Shown here piece after piece: positions 1 through 9,210 of a DNA stretch of 64,000 nt (its first letter is position 1; each line of letters opens with the position of its first letter). Under the pieces are notes generated by a model that saw only the letters and a list, made by a program, of their open reading frames with translations, was not told the origin of the DNA and ran no database searches. The translations under genes and the position numbers were made by a program. The stretch spans positions 1 to 64,000 of the forward strand of contig NZ_JADCKQ010000007.1 in assembly GCF_016123485.1 (NCBI RefSeq). The letters run 5' to 3'. The stretch comes from Halocynthiibacter styelae (GTDB lineage Bacteria; Pseudomonadota; Alphaproteobacteria; Rhodobacterales; Rhodobacteraceae).

Positions 1-1
1 C

Positions 2-1765
2 GATCAGAGCGTGGCATCCGGTGCTGGCGTGACGCTGAACGGGTCTGCTTCCGATGCGAATGACGTGGGCCAGGTGCTGACGTACAGCTGGCTTCAGACC
101 GGGGGCGTTTCTGTGACGCTGAACGATGGCACTGTGGCAAGCCCGGCGTTTACGGCCCCCGTGGTTGCGATTAGCGACAGTGAGATCCTCACCTTCCGCC
201 TGATTGTGAACGACGGGTTTGTCGATTCCACTCTGGACACGGTTGCGATCACGGTGAACGGCCCGGTCAATACGCCGCCAACCGCCGATGCGGGCAGCGA
301 TCGGAGCGTGGCATCCGGTGCTGGCGTGACGCTGAACGGGTCTGCTTCCGATGCGAATGACGTGGGCCAGATGCTGACGTACAGCTGGATCCAGACCGGG
401 GGCATATCAGTTTTGCCATCTGGCAGCACTGCGCAAAACCCGGCCATCACGGTTCCGGATTTTCCGGCGGGCCAGCCGCCTCATGTCCTGACATTTGAAC
501 TGACTGTGAATGACGGCTTTGAAGATTCTCTTGTTTCAACCGTGACTGTCACCGTGAATCCGCCTGCAGATATCACGCGACCGACTGTTACGCTGTCCGG
601 GGCACCGTCCATGCATGATGGCAATACGCTCATCTCTTTGCGGATAGAATTCTCAGAGGTAGTGACCGGTTTTGCGCCTGAAGATATAGACGTTCAAAAT
701 GGTAACGTGGTTGCGTTTGCCAACTACGTCACCCATCATCAAATTCTGATTAGACCACAGAATGCGGCGCAAGCTGTTGTTGTGAGCGTCGTGGAAAATG
801 GTGCCGAAGATTTAAGCGGGAACGGGAACGAAGCGTCCGCGCCTGTCAGCATTAGCGGCAACTCGGTTGAGACGACCCAGCGTGAGGTTGATGAATTCCT
901 TAAGCAACGTGGGATGCTGCTTACACGTGCGCAACCCAATCTGTCGCGTTTCTTATCGTCAGGCACCCCCGGTTCTTTTGCTTTGAATGGGTCGGCCACA
1001 CGAGGACATCTGAACTTTGCCACTGGATCTGATGCACGCGTCTGGACAAATGCCATGGGGATCTGGAGTGATGAGGACGGGCAGAAACAATCCTATGCCC
1101 ATCTGGCGCTTGGATCACATATCCTGACGACGGACACTTTGGTCATTGGTGCAATGGCGCAGTTTGATCGTGCAGACAGCACACTGACGGACAGCAGAAT
1201 TGAGAGCACCGGTTATCTGATCGGGCCATATTTTGTCGCCAGACTGTCAAAGCAGCCGCTGATTTTCTCAGGTAGCTTGTTGCATGGCCGGACGAAAAAC
1301 GACCGGACACCAACAGGGCAGCCCACTGATCAGTTCGACAGCACCCGTACGCTTGCGACACTTGGTGTTGAGGGCAGTGTGGACCTTGAAAGAGGCATTC
1401 GGATGATCCCGTCGCTGGATGTCTTTTATCTGAACGACAAACGGCACGCCTATGTGGACAGCGCAAATACCACGATACCGGAACAGGAGATCACGCAGTC
1501 AACAGCACGGCTTGGGCTTGGGTTTGAAATCCCGCTTGCGCTTGAAACCGCTGACGTTCTGCTGACGCCGGGTATCAGTGCAAGCTTCTCCGATACACGC
1601 GGGGCGTTCTCAAACGAGAGCTCTTCACAGTGGGGGGCAGAAATGGGTGCGGTCTTAGCACTGTCGGACAAGGCTTCGATCACGGTGGATGTTTTCTATG
1701 ACGGCATCGGTGACAGCACCACAGACATTTATGGCGGCAGCCTGCTGTTTGAACTGAAGTTCTGA
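2..1765 (+). CDS. C-terminal part of a PKD/Ig-repeat autotransporter adhesin (5' end outside window)
   Basis: The frame is open from the left edge, so the N-terminus is missing. Two PKD/K319L-like repeats of 99 codons come first, each ending in an AITV/TVTV-type strand. A bacterial Ig-like domain follows (about residues 190-290, starting RPTVTLSG with an EFSEVVTGF segment). The last 250 residues or so look like an outer-membrane autotransporter beta-barrel: alternating amphipathic strands, a GLGFEIPL segment, and a C-terminal F (LLFELKF). The inferred role is a surface-anchored adhesin or calcium-binding matrix protein whose repeats are exposed by the barrel. The two repeats are almost identical at DNA level, which suggests recent duplication. 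The barrel could instead be a non-secreting porin-like domain. Confidence 0.8.
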   Translation, partial: DQSVASGAGVTLNGSASDANDVGQVLTYSWLQTGGVSVTLNDGTVASPAFTAPVVAISDSEILTFRLIVNDGFVDSTLDTVAITVNGPVNTPPTADAGSDRSVASGAGVTLNGSASDANDVGQMLTYSWIQTGGISVLPSGSTAQNPAITVPDFPAGQPPHVLTFELTVNDGFEDSLVSTVTVTVNPPADITRPTVTLSGAPSMHDGNTLISLRIEFSEVVTGFAPEDIDVQNGNVVAFANYVTHHQILIRPQNAAQAVVVSVVENGAEDLSGNGNEASAPVSISGNSVETTQREVDEFLKQRGMLLTRAQPNLSRFLSSGTPGSFALNGSATRGHLNFATGSDARVWTNAMGIWSDEDGQKQSYAHLALGSHILTTDTLVIGAMAQFDRADSTLTDSRIESTGYLIGPYFVARLSKQPLIFSGSLLHGRTKNDRTPTGQPTDQFDSTRTLATLGVEGSVDLERGIRMIPSLDVFYLNDKRHAYVDSANTTIPEQEITQSTARLGLGFEIPLALETADVLLTPGISASFSDTRGAFSNESSSQWGAEMGAVLALSDKASITVDVFYDGIGDSTTDIYGGSLLFELKF

Positions 1766-1780
1766 CCCTGAATGCACTTT

Positions 1781-1811
1781 GGTTTTCTCCGGGATCTTTC
1801 CGGGGAAAACC
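1781..1811 (+). terminator. Hairpin after the adhesin gene
   Basis: A 12-bp stem (1781-1792 with 1800-1811, one G-T pair) lies 15 bases after the adhesin stop. No T-tract follows, so it is only a possible terminator. Confidence 0.4.
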
Positions 1812-1901
1812 CACAGATCAGAAATTCCTGATCACATTTTCCATGAAAAGAAACACCCACAAAACGTGGTGCAGTTGTAACGAAGCAGGAGGGATCTTTA
1901 T

Positions 1902-2609
1902 ATGTCAAATATTGCTGGCAAAGCCTATGCAATGAATGTGGTTACCCCCAGTAACCCCCGGATAACCTGGATCAACCGGCTGTTGTTTATGGCCGCGCGC
2001 GGGCTGCCGTCCAACCTTATGGGGCTGTTGGGGTTATCCCTTATTCACTTTGCGCGTTGGGTCATTCTGACCCCCAAAGACTGGCCCGATCTGGGGCAGG
2101 GGAAAGAAAATCTGCAAAATGATTACATGTTGTTTTGTTCCAACTTCAACGGCACCTGGGATCAGTATATTGATGCGTTTTCCGATGGGATCCCCAGCGG
2201 GCTGGACCTGTTCTGGTATTCCGCGACCAAATATCCGAAATCAATCCCGATCACACCGTTCAAAGATTACATTACCTTCAATCAGATCAATACGGATTAC
2301 TACTACAGCGCAACGCCAGGATCAGCCCAGCGAGACATCAAAACAAGTCTGCTGATCTATGATCACGTGCTGCAGCTGACTGAACTGCAGGCCAAATCAA
2401 CACCGGAAGAATTTGCAGCGGCTTATCACAAGGCCTCTTTTGCGATGCAGATTGGTCTGGGTGACCCCGGTTTCGGGCCGGTGGCCAGCCTGGATACGGA
2501 ACGTGCCGACGTAAACCGTGAGAAATATGTTGCCGCGTCGCAGGCAAAATTTGCCAGCCAGCGTGACCATGCCGCACGCAAATCCACTGAGGAGAAGCCC
2601 GATGCCTGA
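1902..2609 (+). CDS. Unknown protein, first gene of the DyP/P450 operon
   Basis: 235 residues. I do not recognise a family. A strong ribosome site (AGGAGGG, 1888-1894) sets the ATG at 1902. Residues about 20-55 are hydrophobic (INRLLFMAARGLPS, MGLLGLSLIHFARWVIL) and could be a membrane hairpin or lipid-binding face. The middle is aromatic and Asp-rich (NGTWDQYIDAF, DLFWYSATKYP), and the C-terminus is charged and probably flexible. The stop overlaps the start of the next gene (ATGCCTGA), so the two are translationally coupled. Together with the DyP peroxidase and P450 it may be an accessory membrane protein of an oxidative pathway; that is context only. Confidence 0.7.
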   Translation: MSNIAGKAYAMNVVTPSNPRITWINRLLFMAARGLPSNLMGLLGLSLIHFARWVILTPKDWPDLGQGKENLQNDYMLFCSNFNGTWDQYIDAFSDGIPSGLDLFWYSATKYPKSIPITPFKDYITFNQINTDYYYSATPGSAQRDIKTSLLIYDHVLQLTELQAKSTPEEFAAAYHKASFAMQIGLGDPGFGPVASLDTERADVNREKYVAASQAKFASQRDHAARKSTEEKPDA

Positions 2610-3624
2610 TCTTGATTCCGGACATATTTTCCTGACGACAATGGCCCCGATTTTGCCGGGTGCACCAGAGGACAATCCGCATAGCTCGCATGAACAAAGG
2701 GTGCGGATGGCGTTGGCGCGTCTGCCCACTGCCAACCAGTCGCCCGCAACAGAAACCGGCCCGTATAACAGCCCGTTTACCCGCAATATGCGGAACCATC
2801 TGGCGCGGATGTTTGTGTTGAATGATGTGGTCTATAACGGGCGTGTCGGTCAGAATGCACTGAAAGCGCAAATTGAAGGCGACAAACCATTTGTTCCGCA
2901 AAAGGTGGACAGGCTGAATGCGCCTTATCTGATCTTCTGTGCCGATGTTGATGCGATCACCGAAGACGGGGATGCTTTGCCTGCGACGCTGACAAGGGCG
3001 CAGCAGAAAGAGGTGCGGAATTCCTATGCGCATAAGCTTTGGGAAACGATGCGCGAAGAACTGATCGCAATTTATTCCAACTGCTATGGGTTTGAGAATG
3101 TAAAATCTGCCGATGATTTTGCGGATTACCTGGAACGATGCCACGTTGAAACCACGATGCCGTTCCATGACTATTATCTGGAACTGCCCAGGTTCAACAC
3201 CTTGCCACTGAAAGGGTTGTTATACGGCGTATTGGCCCCGGTTCTGGTTGGGATGGTCGCGCTTTTGTTCTGGTTATTTGGGATGCAGGCGTTGCCGATA
3301 CTGGGCTGGCCCAGTCTGATAACCTGGTTCCTGGCGTTTCTGCTTGGTGGCGTTGCTGCATTCCTGGCCGTCAAATTCACATTGCGAAACGGTGAGAAAC
3401 CGCTTGCGCCGGCGAAATATGATGACCTGCCGTCAGTCCTGAAATCCTTATATATTCAGCAGAAATTCGCAGAATTTTTCATTGAAAATCAGGGCGCAAG
3501 CGCTGCGGACCTTCATGAATCCTTTGGTCGTTTTGTCAAAGATCACAGACCGGCAGATCGCCATTCGAAAACCCAAAAACCAGGTGTCATTTCTTCATCT
3601 GATCTCAAAAACGTAACCTCTTAA
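2602..3624 (+). CDS. Unknown protein with two C-terminal membrane segments
   Basis: 340 residues from the ATG at 2602, chosen because GAGGAG sits 8 bases upstream and the start overlaps the previous stop. A longer in-frame start at 2518 would overlap the previous gene by 90 bases with no ribosome site. The soluble N-terminal 200 residues contain NDVVYNGRVGQNA and an APYLIFCADVDAIT segment. Two strongly hydrophobic helices follow (about 206-228 and 235-258), then a charged tail. Family not recognised. The 14-base gap to the DyP gene makes co-expression very likely. It could anchor the peroxidase or P450 at the membrane. Confidence 0.7.
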   Translation: MPDLDSGHIFLTTMAPILPGAPEDNPHSSHEQRVRMALARLPTANQSPATETGPYNSPFTRNMRNHLARMFVLNDVVYNGRVGQNALKAQIEGDKPFVPQKVDRLNAPYLIFCADVDAITEDGDALPATLTRAQQKEVRNSYAHKLWETMREELIAIYSNCYGFENVKSADDFADYLERCHVETTMPFHDYYLELPRFNTLPLKGLLYGVLAPVLVGMVALLFWLFGMQALPILGWPSLITWFLAFLLGGVAAFLAVKFTLRNGEKPLAPAKYDDLPSVLKSLYIQQKFAEFFIENQGASAADLHESFGRFVKDHRPADRHSKTQKPGVISSSDLKNVTS

Positions 3625-3638
3625 CGGGTGGATGTGAC

Positions 3639-5321
3639 ATGACACGTGAACTCAATCTCAATGACATTCAGGGGAATATTACCCGTGCCTATGGCCGCTA
3701 TTCCTTTCCCTTCGCACGCTACATATTCTTTCATTTTCCGTCACCTGCTGCGGGTCGGGATTTTCTGGATATTGTGCGCAAACAGGTCACGACCGCGGCC
3801 TATTGGCCAACAAAAAAAGACAAGCCTCTTTGCACAACAAATGTTGCCCTGACATTCCCGGGAATGCTTGCGCTGCAACTGCCGGTGCGCACATTGCAGG
3901 CCATGCCGGATGAATTCATTGAAGGTATGAAAGCGCGGGCCTTTTTGCTGGGGGACCGGGACCAGACGGAAACCGAAGAAGACGCCCTGAAAGAAGACTG
4001 GGATAAGAACTGGGACCCGATCTGGCAAAAAAGCCGGGAGCCGGGCACGCTGGGTTTTGGGAAAGATGATGTGCATGTTCTGGTGACACTGAATGCCCAG
4101 CTTGCCCCCGGAACCAGCGATCAGCCAAATGATGCGCTTGAAGAGCGGACACAGTGGTTGTTAGACGCGGCAACCCAAACTGGTGTCACCCATATCAAAG
4201 GCATCGGGGCCAATGGGGATCAGGATTATCAGGAAGCCTCAACGGTTTTTGATAAAATCGGCAAATTGAACCTGCCCACAGCGAAAGAGCATTTTGGCTT
4301 TACCGACGGCATTGGAAACCCGGTGTTTGAGGGGCAGTTGCCCGATGACATTATCGACCAGGCTGTGATCGGTCGCGGAAAACTGATGGGGGATGGCTGG
4401 CAGCCACTGGCCACGGGCGAGTTCATCCTGGGGCATCCTGATGAATCCCAGGAACTACCGCCCGTTGCCAACCCGCCGGAATTTACACACAACGGCACAT
4501 TTTTCGCCTTTCGCAAGCTGCATGAAAATGTTGGCAGCTTCCATGAGGTTGTTGAGGAAGAAGCAACCCGATACGCAAGCGTTATGCAGGTCAGCCACGA
4601 AGAAGCCGTTGAAACCCTGCGTGCAAAAATGTGCGGGCGCTGGTCTGATGGTGTGCCTCTGTCCAAAGTGCCGACCTATCCTGAATGGGTGGCCTTTGGT
4701 GAAAAGATGGGTTTTCACGGTGATGGGGTTGATCCCATCGATGGCTACCGGAAAAACCTTGCTTATATAGCCTCGCCAGAAGCCCGGGACTTTCGATACG
4801 CCGACGATATGAGCGGTTTCAAATGCCCGGCCGGCGCCCATATGCGCCGGATGAATACCCGCGATTACCTGGATCCAATGAATAAGAATGGCGTGGACCA
4901 GAAAACTGGCAAGCCAGAAGAAAACCCGGATGCAACCAGCGCGCTGAACAAGCGGCGTCGCATCCTGCGTCGTGGCCTGCCTTATGGTGCCCCGGCTTAT
5001 GAACACAAAGATGACGACACCGAACAAGGCGTGATCATGATCATCATGGGGGCCAGCCTGTTCCGGCAGTTTGAATTCGTACAGCAGCAATGGATCCAAT
5101 ATGGCCTGGATTTCCATCAGGGCAACAACACATGCCCCATGCTTGGGAACCATGATCACCACAAACGCCACACCATCCCGTCTGATCCGAAATCCGGCAA
5201 GCCGCCCTATGTCATGAGCAAACTGAAGACGTTTGTTGAATGCCGGGGTGGCGACTATTTCTTCGTCCCCTCGCTGACCGCTTTGCGGATGATGGCAATG
5301 GGCATTGTTGATCCAACCTGA
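3639..5321 (+). CDS. DyP-type heme peroxidase
   Basis: 560 residues. The family hallmark GxxDG is present as GFTDG (220-224), with D223 as the distal acid. The proximal heme histidine is H401 in CPAGAHMRR, and the distal arginine lies in ILRRGLPYG (R444 or R445). DyP peroxidases use H2O2 to oxidise dyes, phenolics and other bulky substrates. At 560 residues it belongs to the longer DyP forms. No Tat or Sec signal is visible (it starts MTRELNLNDIQG), so it is probably cytoplasmic. It sits between an unknown membrane protein and a P450, suggesting a two-heme oxidation pathway like the peroxidase-P450 pairs of oxylipin synthesis (inference). Confidence 0.9.
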   Translation: MTRELNLNDIQGNITRAYGRYSFPFARYIFFHFPSPAAGRDFLDIVRKQVTTAAYWPTKKDKPLCTTNVALTFPGMLALQLPVRTLQAMPDEFIEGMKARAFLLGDRDQTETEEDALKEDWDKNWDPIWQKSREPGTLGFGKDDVHVLVTLNAQLAPGTSDQPNDALEERTQWLLDAATQTGVTHIKGIGANGDQDYQEASTVFDKIGKLNLPTAKEHFGFTDGIGNPVFEGQLPDDIIDQAVIGRGKLMGDGWQPLATGEFILGHPDESQELPPVANPPEFTHNGTFFAFRKLHENVGSFHEVVEEEATRYASVMQVSHEEAVETLRAKMCGRWSDGVPLSKVPTYPEWVAFGEKMGFHGDGVDPIDGYRKNLAYIASPEARDFRYADDMSGFKCPAGAHMRRMNTRDYLDPMNKNGVDQKTGKPEENPDATSALNKRRRILRRGLPYGAPAYEHKDDDTEQGVIMIIMGASLFRQFEFVQQQWIQYGLDFHQGNNTCPMLGNHDHHKRHTIPSDPKSGKPPYVMSKLKTFVECRGGDYFFVPSLTALRMMAMGIVDPT

Positions 5322-5334
5322 ACGGAGATTTGTA

Positions 5335-6678
5335 ATGTTTGCCGCAATATCAAACGTCTTTACGGCGATATACCAAAGGCTTGTGATCTGGTCGGAAGGT
5401 CTGATCTCACTGCTTTATCTGATCTCAATGGGGATCTTGGCGCTGTTTTCCGGTGGTGTAGGAGCCTTTTTCCTGAAACCGGGAACCCAGCGCCGTGTTT
5501 TCGCATTTTTACGGGCATTCTGGCCAAATATTTCGGTCTCAAAGGTGCTGATGAAATGCTATGAAAATACAGGCACTGCCATTGTCACACGCCGTCAGGA
5601 TTGCCTGGATGTTCTCAATCGGAATGAGGACTTTGAAGTGGTTTACGGCACAAGGATGCGTCAGCTGACCGAGGGGGATAACTTTTTCCTCGGCATGCAG
5701 CCCGGCTGGGATTACACCCGTGATACGTCGGCGATGCGCCTGGCGGCCAGGATGACGGATGTGCCTGAAATTGTGCTGCCACGGGCATCAGAACTGGCGC
5801 ATAACATCCTGGCAGACAGCCCGGGAAAGATCGATATCGTGCCAGCGCTGACGCTTGAAGTGCCCTGGGATATGACCCAGCGCTATTTCGGTGTCGGAGG
5901 GGAACGTGAAAAGATGCAGAAATGGACCACGTCGCTGTTTTGGTATTTGTTTCAGGATCTTGGCGCGGACAAACAGGGTGGGGCCACCGCCCTTGGTCAT
6001 GCTGCAGAATTGCGCGAATACCTGGATGCGGCGATCGCGGATCGTAAGGCAACGCCCACAGATACACCTGATATTCTGAACCGCTGCCTGGCGCTGCAAT
6101 CATCTGACACGCCGGGGATGTCTGATCTTGGCATCCGGAACAATCTGCTGGGGTTGTTGATCGGGGCCATTCCGACAATTTCAAAGGCAAGTTGCATTGC
6201 GTTGGATGAACTGTTGAAGCGCCCAGAGGCCCTGGCCTCTGCCCGCAAAGCTGCGCTGGAAGATGATGATGATCTGCTTGCGCAACATATTTGGGAAGCC
6301 CTGAGGTTTAATCCTTTTAACCCCGTGATTTATCGCCGGGCGATCCATGATACGGTGATTGCGCCGAACAGTTTGCGCCAAAGGAAAATACGCAAGGGGC
6401 AAATCGTTTTTGCGGCGAATTTCTCGGCCTGTTTTGATCGGTCTGAAATCATTTCCCCAAATGAATTTCGTACAGACAGACCCTGGAGCGATTATATCAT
6501 CTGGGGCTATGGTATGCACAAATGTTTTGGCGACGCCATCAACAAAGCTGTGATCCCTGCGATTCTGAAACCGGTTCTGGCCCAGAAAAACCTGCGCCGT
6601 GCCGCCGGGGCGAAAGGCCAGATCGACACTGGAACATCCGGTTTCCCGCAACACTTCCACATCGAATTTGATCGTTAG
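5335..6678 (+). CDS. Membrane-anchored cytochrome P450
   Basis: 447 residues from the ATG at 5335, preceded by ACGGAG; the 5305 alternative would overlap the DyP stop. One hydrophobic anchor lies at about 23-47. The K-helix ExxR is E321-A-L-R324, and the heme-thiolate loop is WGYGMHKCFGD with ligand C397. The C-terminal GFPQHF segment and overall shape remind me of the P450 halves of fungal fatty-acid diol synthases (Ppo type). That resemblance is an impression, not a calculated match. It lies 13 bases after the DyP peroxidase and 8 bases before the GST-fold gene. N-terminal anchoring is uncommon in bacterial P450s. The electron donor is not encoded nearby, so a peroxide- or rearrangement-type reaction is possible. 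Confidence 0.85.
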   Translation: MFAAISNVFTAIYQRLVIWSEGLISLLYLISMGILALFSGGVGAFFLKPGTQRRVFAFLRAFWPNISVSKVLMKCYENTGTAIVTRRQDCLDVLNRNEDFEVVYGTRMRQLTEGDNFFLGMQPGWDYTRDTSAMRLAARMTDVPEIVLPRASELAHNILADSPGKIDIVPALTLEVPWDMTQRYFGVGGEREKMQKWTTSLFWYLFQDLGADKQGGATALGHAAELREYLDAAIADRKATPTDTPDILNRCLALQSSDTPGMSDLGIRNNLLGLLIGAIPTISKASCIALDELLKRPEALASARKAALEDDDDLLAQHIWEALRFNPFNPVIYRRAIHDTVIAPNSLRQRKIRKGQIVFAANFSACFDRSEIISPNEFRTDRPWSDYIIWGYGMHKCFGDAINKAVIPAILKPVLAQKNLRRAAGAKGQIDTGTSGFPQHFHIEFDR

Positions 6679-6686
6679 GTTCTGTC

Positions 6687-7469
6687 ATGAAAAATCCACT
6701 TCTCATCACACTTTTGCCGTCTGCTGATGTTGATCTCGGACGCTGGTTGCTGGCGCATTATCAGGTTGAATATTCAGAGCGGCCCCATGCCCCGATTTTT
6801 CATATTCTTGCGCTGAAGGCCTGGGGGGTGGGCAAGGATGATTATCCGCTGTTTGTTCGGGGTGGCGAAAAATACGGTGGCATTGAAAAGATGTTGCCCC
6901 TGCTGGAACGAGAGGCCGCACAATATTTACGCCTGCTGCCTGACGCAGAAAAAGAACCGCTGCTGCATAAGGAAGCCTGGGATCTTCAGCATTATGCCCG
7001 CTGGGAAATGGGCACGGATGTTGTGAACTGGTCTTACTGGAACTTGTTAAAGTACAAAAAGGTCGTCTGGCCCTCCATCACAACAGATGTGCCCTGGTAT
7101 GAAAAACTGACATGCCAATTCGGGTTTCGGGGCATCCGGTGGCTGATGTATAAAGGGCTGAAACTTGATCAGGCCGTTTCTGATGCGTCCCTGACAAAGA
7201 TCTGTGCAGGCTGGGACAAATATGATGAAATTCTGAAAGATGGGCGTGAATATCTTGTGGGGGATCGCCTCACTTTCGCGGACTTAGCTGTCGCGACCTC
7301 GGGCGGGCCTATGATCCTTGCGCAGGGGTATCACGGAATGCTGCCAAATCAGGCTGTTTGCCCCCCTGAAATGCAGAAAGTGTATAGCGAGCTGCGCCAA
7401 CGCCCCACCGGCCGTTTCATTCAGCGTATTTATGACAGGCATCGCCCGGATCAGCTGCTTTGCGTGTGA
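6687..7469 (+). CDS. Glutathione S-transferase-like protein
   Basis: 260 residues. A thioredoxin-like N-terminal domain of about 90 residues (PLLITLLPSADVDLGRWLLAHYQVEYSERP) precedes an all-helical GST C-domain with the typical segment DGREYLVGDRLTFADLAVA. No catalytic Cys or Ser is evident near the N-terminus, so the chemistry is unclear. It is the last gene of the + strand operon and could conjugate or isomerise a product of the P450 and peroxidase. Its 3' end overlaps the convergent DUF2063 gene by 19 bases, leaving no room for a terminator between the two operons. Confidence 0.75.
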   Translation: MKNPLLITLLPSADVDLGRWLLAHYQVEYSERPHAPIFHILALKAWGVGKDDYPLFVRGGEKYGGIEKMLPLLEREAAQYLRLLPDAEKEPLLHKEAWDLQHYARWEMGTDVVNWSYWNLLKYKKVVWPSITTDVPWYEKLTCQFGFRGIRWLMYKGLKLDQAVSDASLTKICAGWDKYDEILKDGREYLVGDRLTFADLAVATSGGPMILAQGYHGMLPNQAVCPPEMQKVYSELRQRPTGRFIQRIYDRHRPDQLLCV

Positions 7470-8272
7470 AAACCTGCGCGGGTGTCGATAAAAACACCCG
7501 CAGCTTTCCAGCCTTCCAGAAGCTCAGGAGTGTTATGCCAGGAGGTTGCGACGTCGTCATAGGAATGGCCGTATGTCTGCGCCACGGTGCAAAGTGCGTT
7601 GTCAACGTCAGCCCCATCGCACATCGCCTGTAAAAACACAGCATGCGCCGGCGCAACAGGGAAGGTTGTTGTCTGGAAGTTTTTACGCAGCACAGCGACG
7701 CAACACTGTTCCTTTTGCGGAATATCAGGCGATTGCCCGTCACGTATCTGGTGGTAATACCAGGCGACGGGATAGCGATGCTGCGCGATACGCAGGCTGG
7801 GCTGCACCTGCAGGGCGCTTTCTGGTGTTGTGGTCGTGGCCAGCTGCATATCTTCGGATCCGGCACTGTCAAAAGCTGTGAATACGAGACGTTCAAACTG
7901 TGCCAGATCCACCATGAAATCAAACCAGGGTTCAGGGGTATCCGCACCTGAATCCGTTCGGTTTTTTTGCAGGAACCCCGGAAACCGACGCCCCAGATCG
8001 TAAAGTGTGTAACTTTCAGGCGGGGCTTCGCGAATGTATTCAGCGACGAAGTCATTGAACAGATCTGTTCCCAAGGCGTGACACAGCGCCGGGAACTGTT
8101 CCCGCATGCAGGCGGCGATACGCAGGGCATAGCTGCGCTGATAAATCGCCAACCCCTCTGCCGCGGTCAAACGTTGCGAGTCGATCAGCCGGGTTGCAGC
8201 GAAGGCACCTTCAGGTGCGATCAGGGCGGACTGCATCCATTTTTGCAGGTCTTTAAGCGCAAATCCGGTCAC
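7451..8272 (-). CDS. DUF2063 (HvfC/BufC-like) partner of the MNIO oxidase
   Basis: 273 residues. The N-terminal 90 residues match the DUF2063 putative DNA-binding fold (LQKWMQSALIAP, GLAIYQRSYALRIAACMREQFPALCHALG, FNDFVAEYIREAPPESYTL). In MbnBC, TglHI and bufferin systems such a partner delivers the precursor peptide to the DUF692 oxidase rather than binding DNA. That is knowledge of the family. Here the gene follows the oxidase with an ATGA overlap (8269-8272), the canonical arrangement. It is the last gene of the eight-gene operon. A role as substrate-recognition subunit for the Cys-rich protein at 9207-9926 is inferred. Confidence 0.9.
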   Translation of the reverse strand: MTGFALKDLQKWMQSALIAPEGAFAATRLIDSQRLTAAEGLAIYQRSYALRIAACMREQFPALCHALGTDLFNDFVAEYIREAPPESYTLYDLGRRFPGFLQKNRTDSGADTPEPWFDFMVDLAQFERLVFTAFDSAGSEDMQLATTTTPESALQVQPSLRIAQHRYPVAWYYHQIRDGQSPDIPQKEQCCVAVLRKNFQTTTFPVAPAHAVFLQAMCDGADVDNALCTVAQTYGHSYDDVATSWHNTPELLEGWKAAGVFIDTRAGFHTQSS

Positions 8273-9210
8273 GGCAGGCTGCTTTTGCTTGAAAGCACAT
8301 CCGGCACAAGGAAATCGACAGGGTTTGATATGGCCGACCCAGAGGCGATAACGGGCGCCATATCAGGTGTAGAAAGATTGCCCTGAATATGGCGCTTTGA
8401 TTTCAGAAGCTCTGCATGGCATGTGTCAAAATCCGGGATGTTTCCGTCCCATTCCAGCAGGGTAGACGCACCATTGCTGGCATGAAAGGCAATTGCATAC
8501 AGGTCCCAGACTTCGGATCGCACGGGCTGGTCATGGGTGTCGATGATATGTGTGCCATAGTGTGAATGTCCTGCGATATGCATCTGAACCACGTGTTCCA
8601 TTGGGAAACCCTGCAGATATTTCAGCGGGTCGGTGCCTGCATTGAAACAACTGACATAGACGTTGTTCACATCAAGAAGCAGGCCGCAGCCTGTCTGCTG
8701 CGCCAATGCGCGTAAAAAGTCGGGTTCTTCCAGTGTTGTTTCCTGGAACCCGACGTAGGTGGAAGGGTTTTCGAGGATCAGAGGTCGGCCAAGGAAATCC
8801 TGCACTTTATGGATGCGCGCAGCAATATGCGCGAGGGTTTCCTCATTGAGGGGAACGGGCAGGAGGTCATGCGAGTTCAAACCCATTACCCCTGTCCAGC
8901 ACAGATGATCTGAAATCCATTGCGGCTGAACATCGGCCGCAAGCGCTTTCAGTCGTGCAAGATAGGTCATATCCAGCGGATCGGTGCTGCCGATAGACAT
9001 TGAGACACCGTGCAATACGACTGGATATCTTTCAGCGACTTTGCGGATGACATCGCGGGGGCGCCCGCCTGAATCCATAAAGTTTTCTGAGATGGCTTCG
9101 AACCAGTCGACCTCTGGCCAATGCGCAAGGATGTGTTCGAAATGCGAATTGCGCAAACCCAGCCCAAGACCAAGCCGGGGAAGTTGCGCAATGCTGGTGT
9201 GTCGGGTCAT
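8269..9210 (-). CDS. DUF692 multinuclear non-heme iron oxidase (MNIO, MbnB/BufB/TglH-like)
   Basis: 313 residues from the ATG at 9210, which overlaps the upstream stop as ATGA. TIM-barrel DUF692 motifs appear in order: WFEAISENF (36-44), LHG (H67), ISDHLCW (D101, H102), ILENPSTYV (E147, N148), LDVNN (D180-N183), HIAGHSHYG (H211, H215, H217), DTHD (D224, H226), and LLEWDG. These carry the iron ligands of the family. Known members convert peptide cysteines to oxazolone-thioamide, thiooxazole or excised products. The directly preceding Cys-rich gene and following DUF2063 gene give the standard substrate-oxidase-partner triad. The product chemistry here is not known. Confidence 0.93.
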   Translation of the reverse strand: MTRHTSIAQLPRLGLGLGLRNSHFEHILAHWPEVDWFEAISENFMDSGGRPRDVIRKVAERYPVVLHGVSMSIGSTDPLDMTYLARLKALAADVQPQWISDHLCWTGVMGLNSHDLLPVPLNEETLAHIAARIHKVQDFLGRPLILENPSTYVGFQETTLEEPDFLRALAQQTGCGLLLDVNNVYVSCFNAGTDPLKYLQGFPMEHVVQMHIAGHSHYGTHIIDTHDQPVRSEVWDLYAIAFHASNGASTLLEWDGNIPDFDTCHAELLKSKRHIQGNLSTPDMAPVIASGSAISNPVDFLVPDVLSSKSSLP

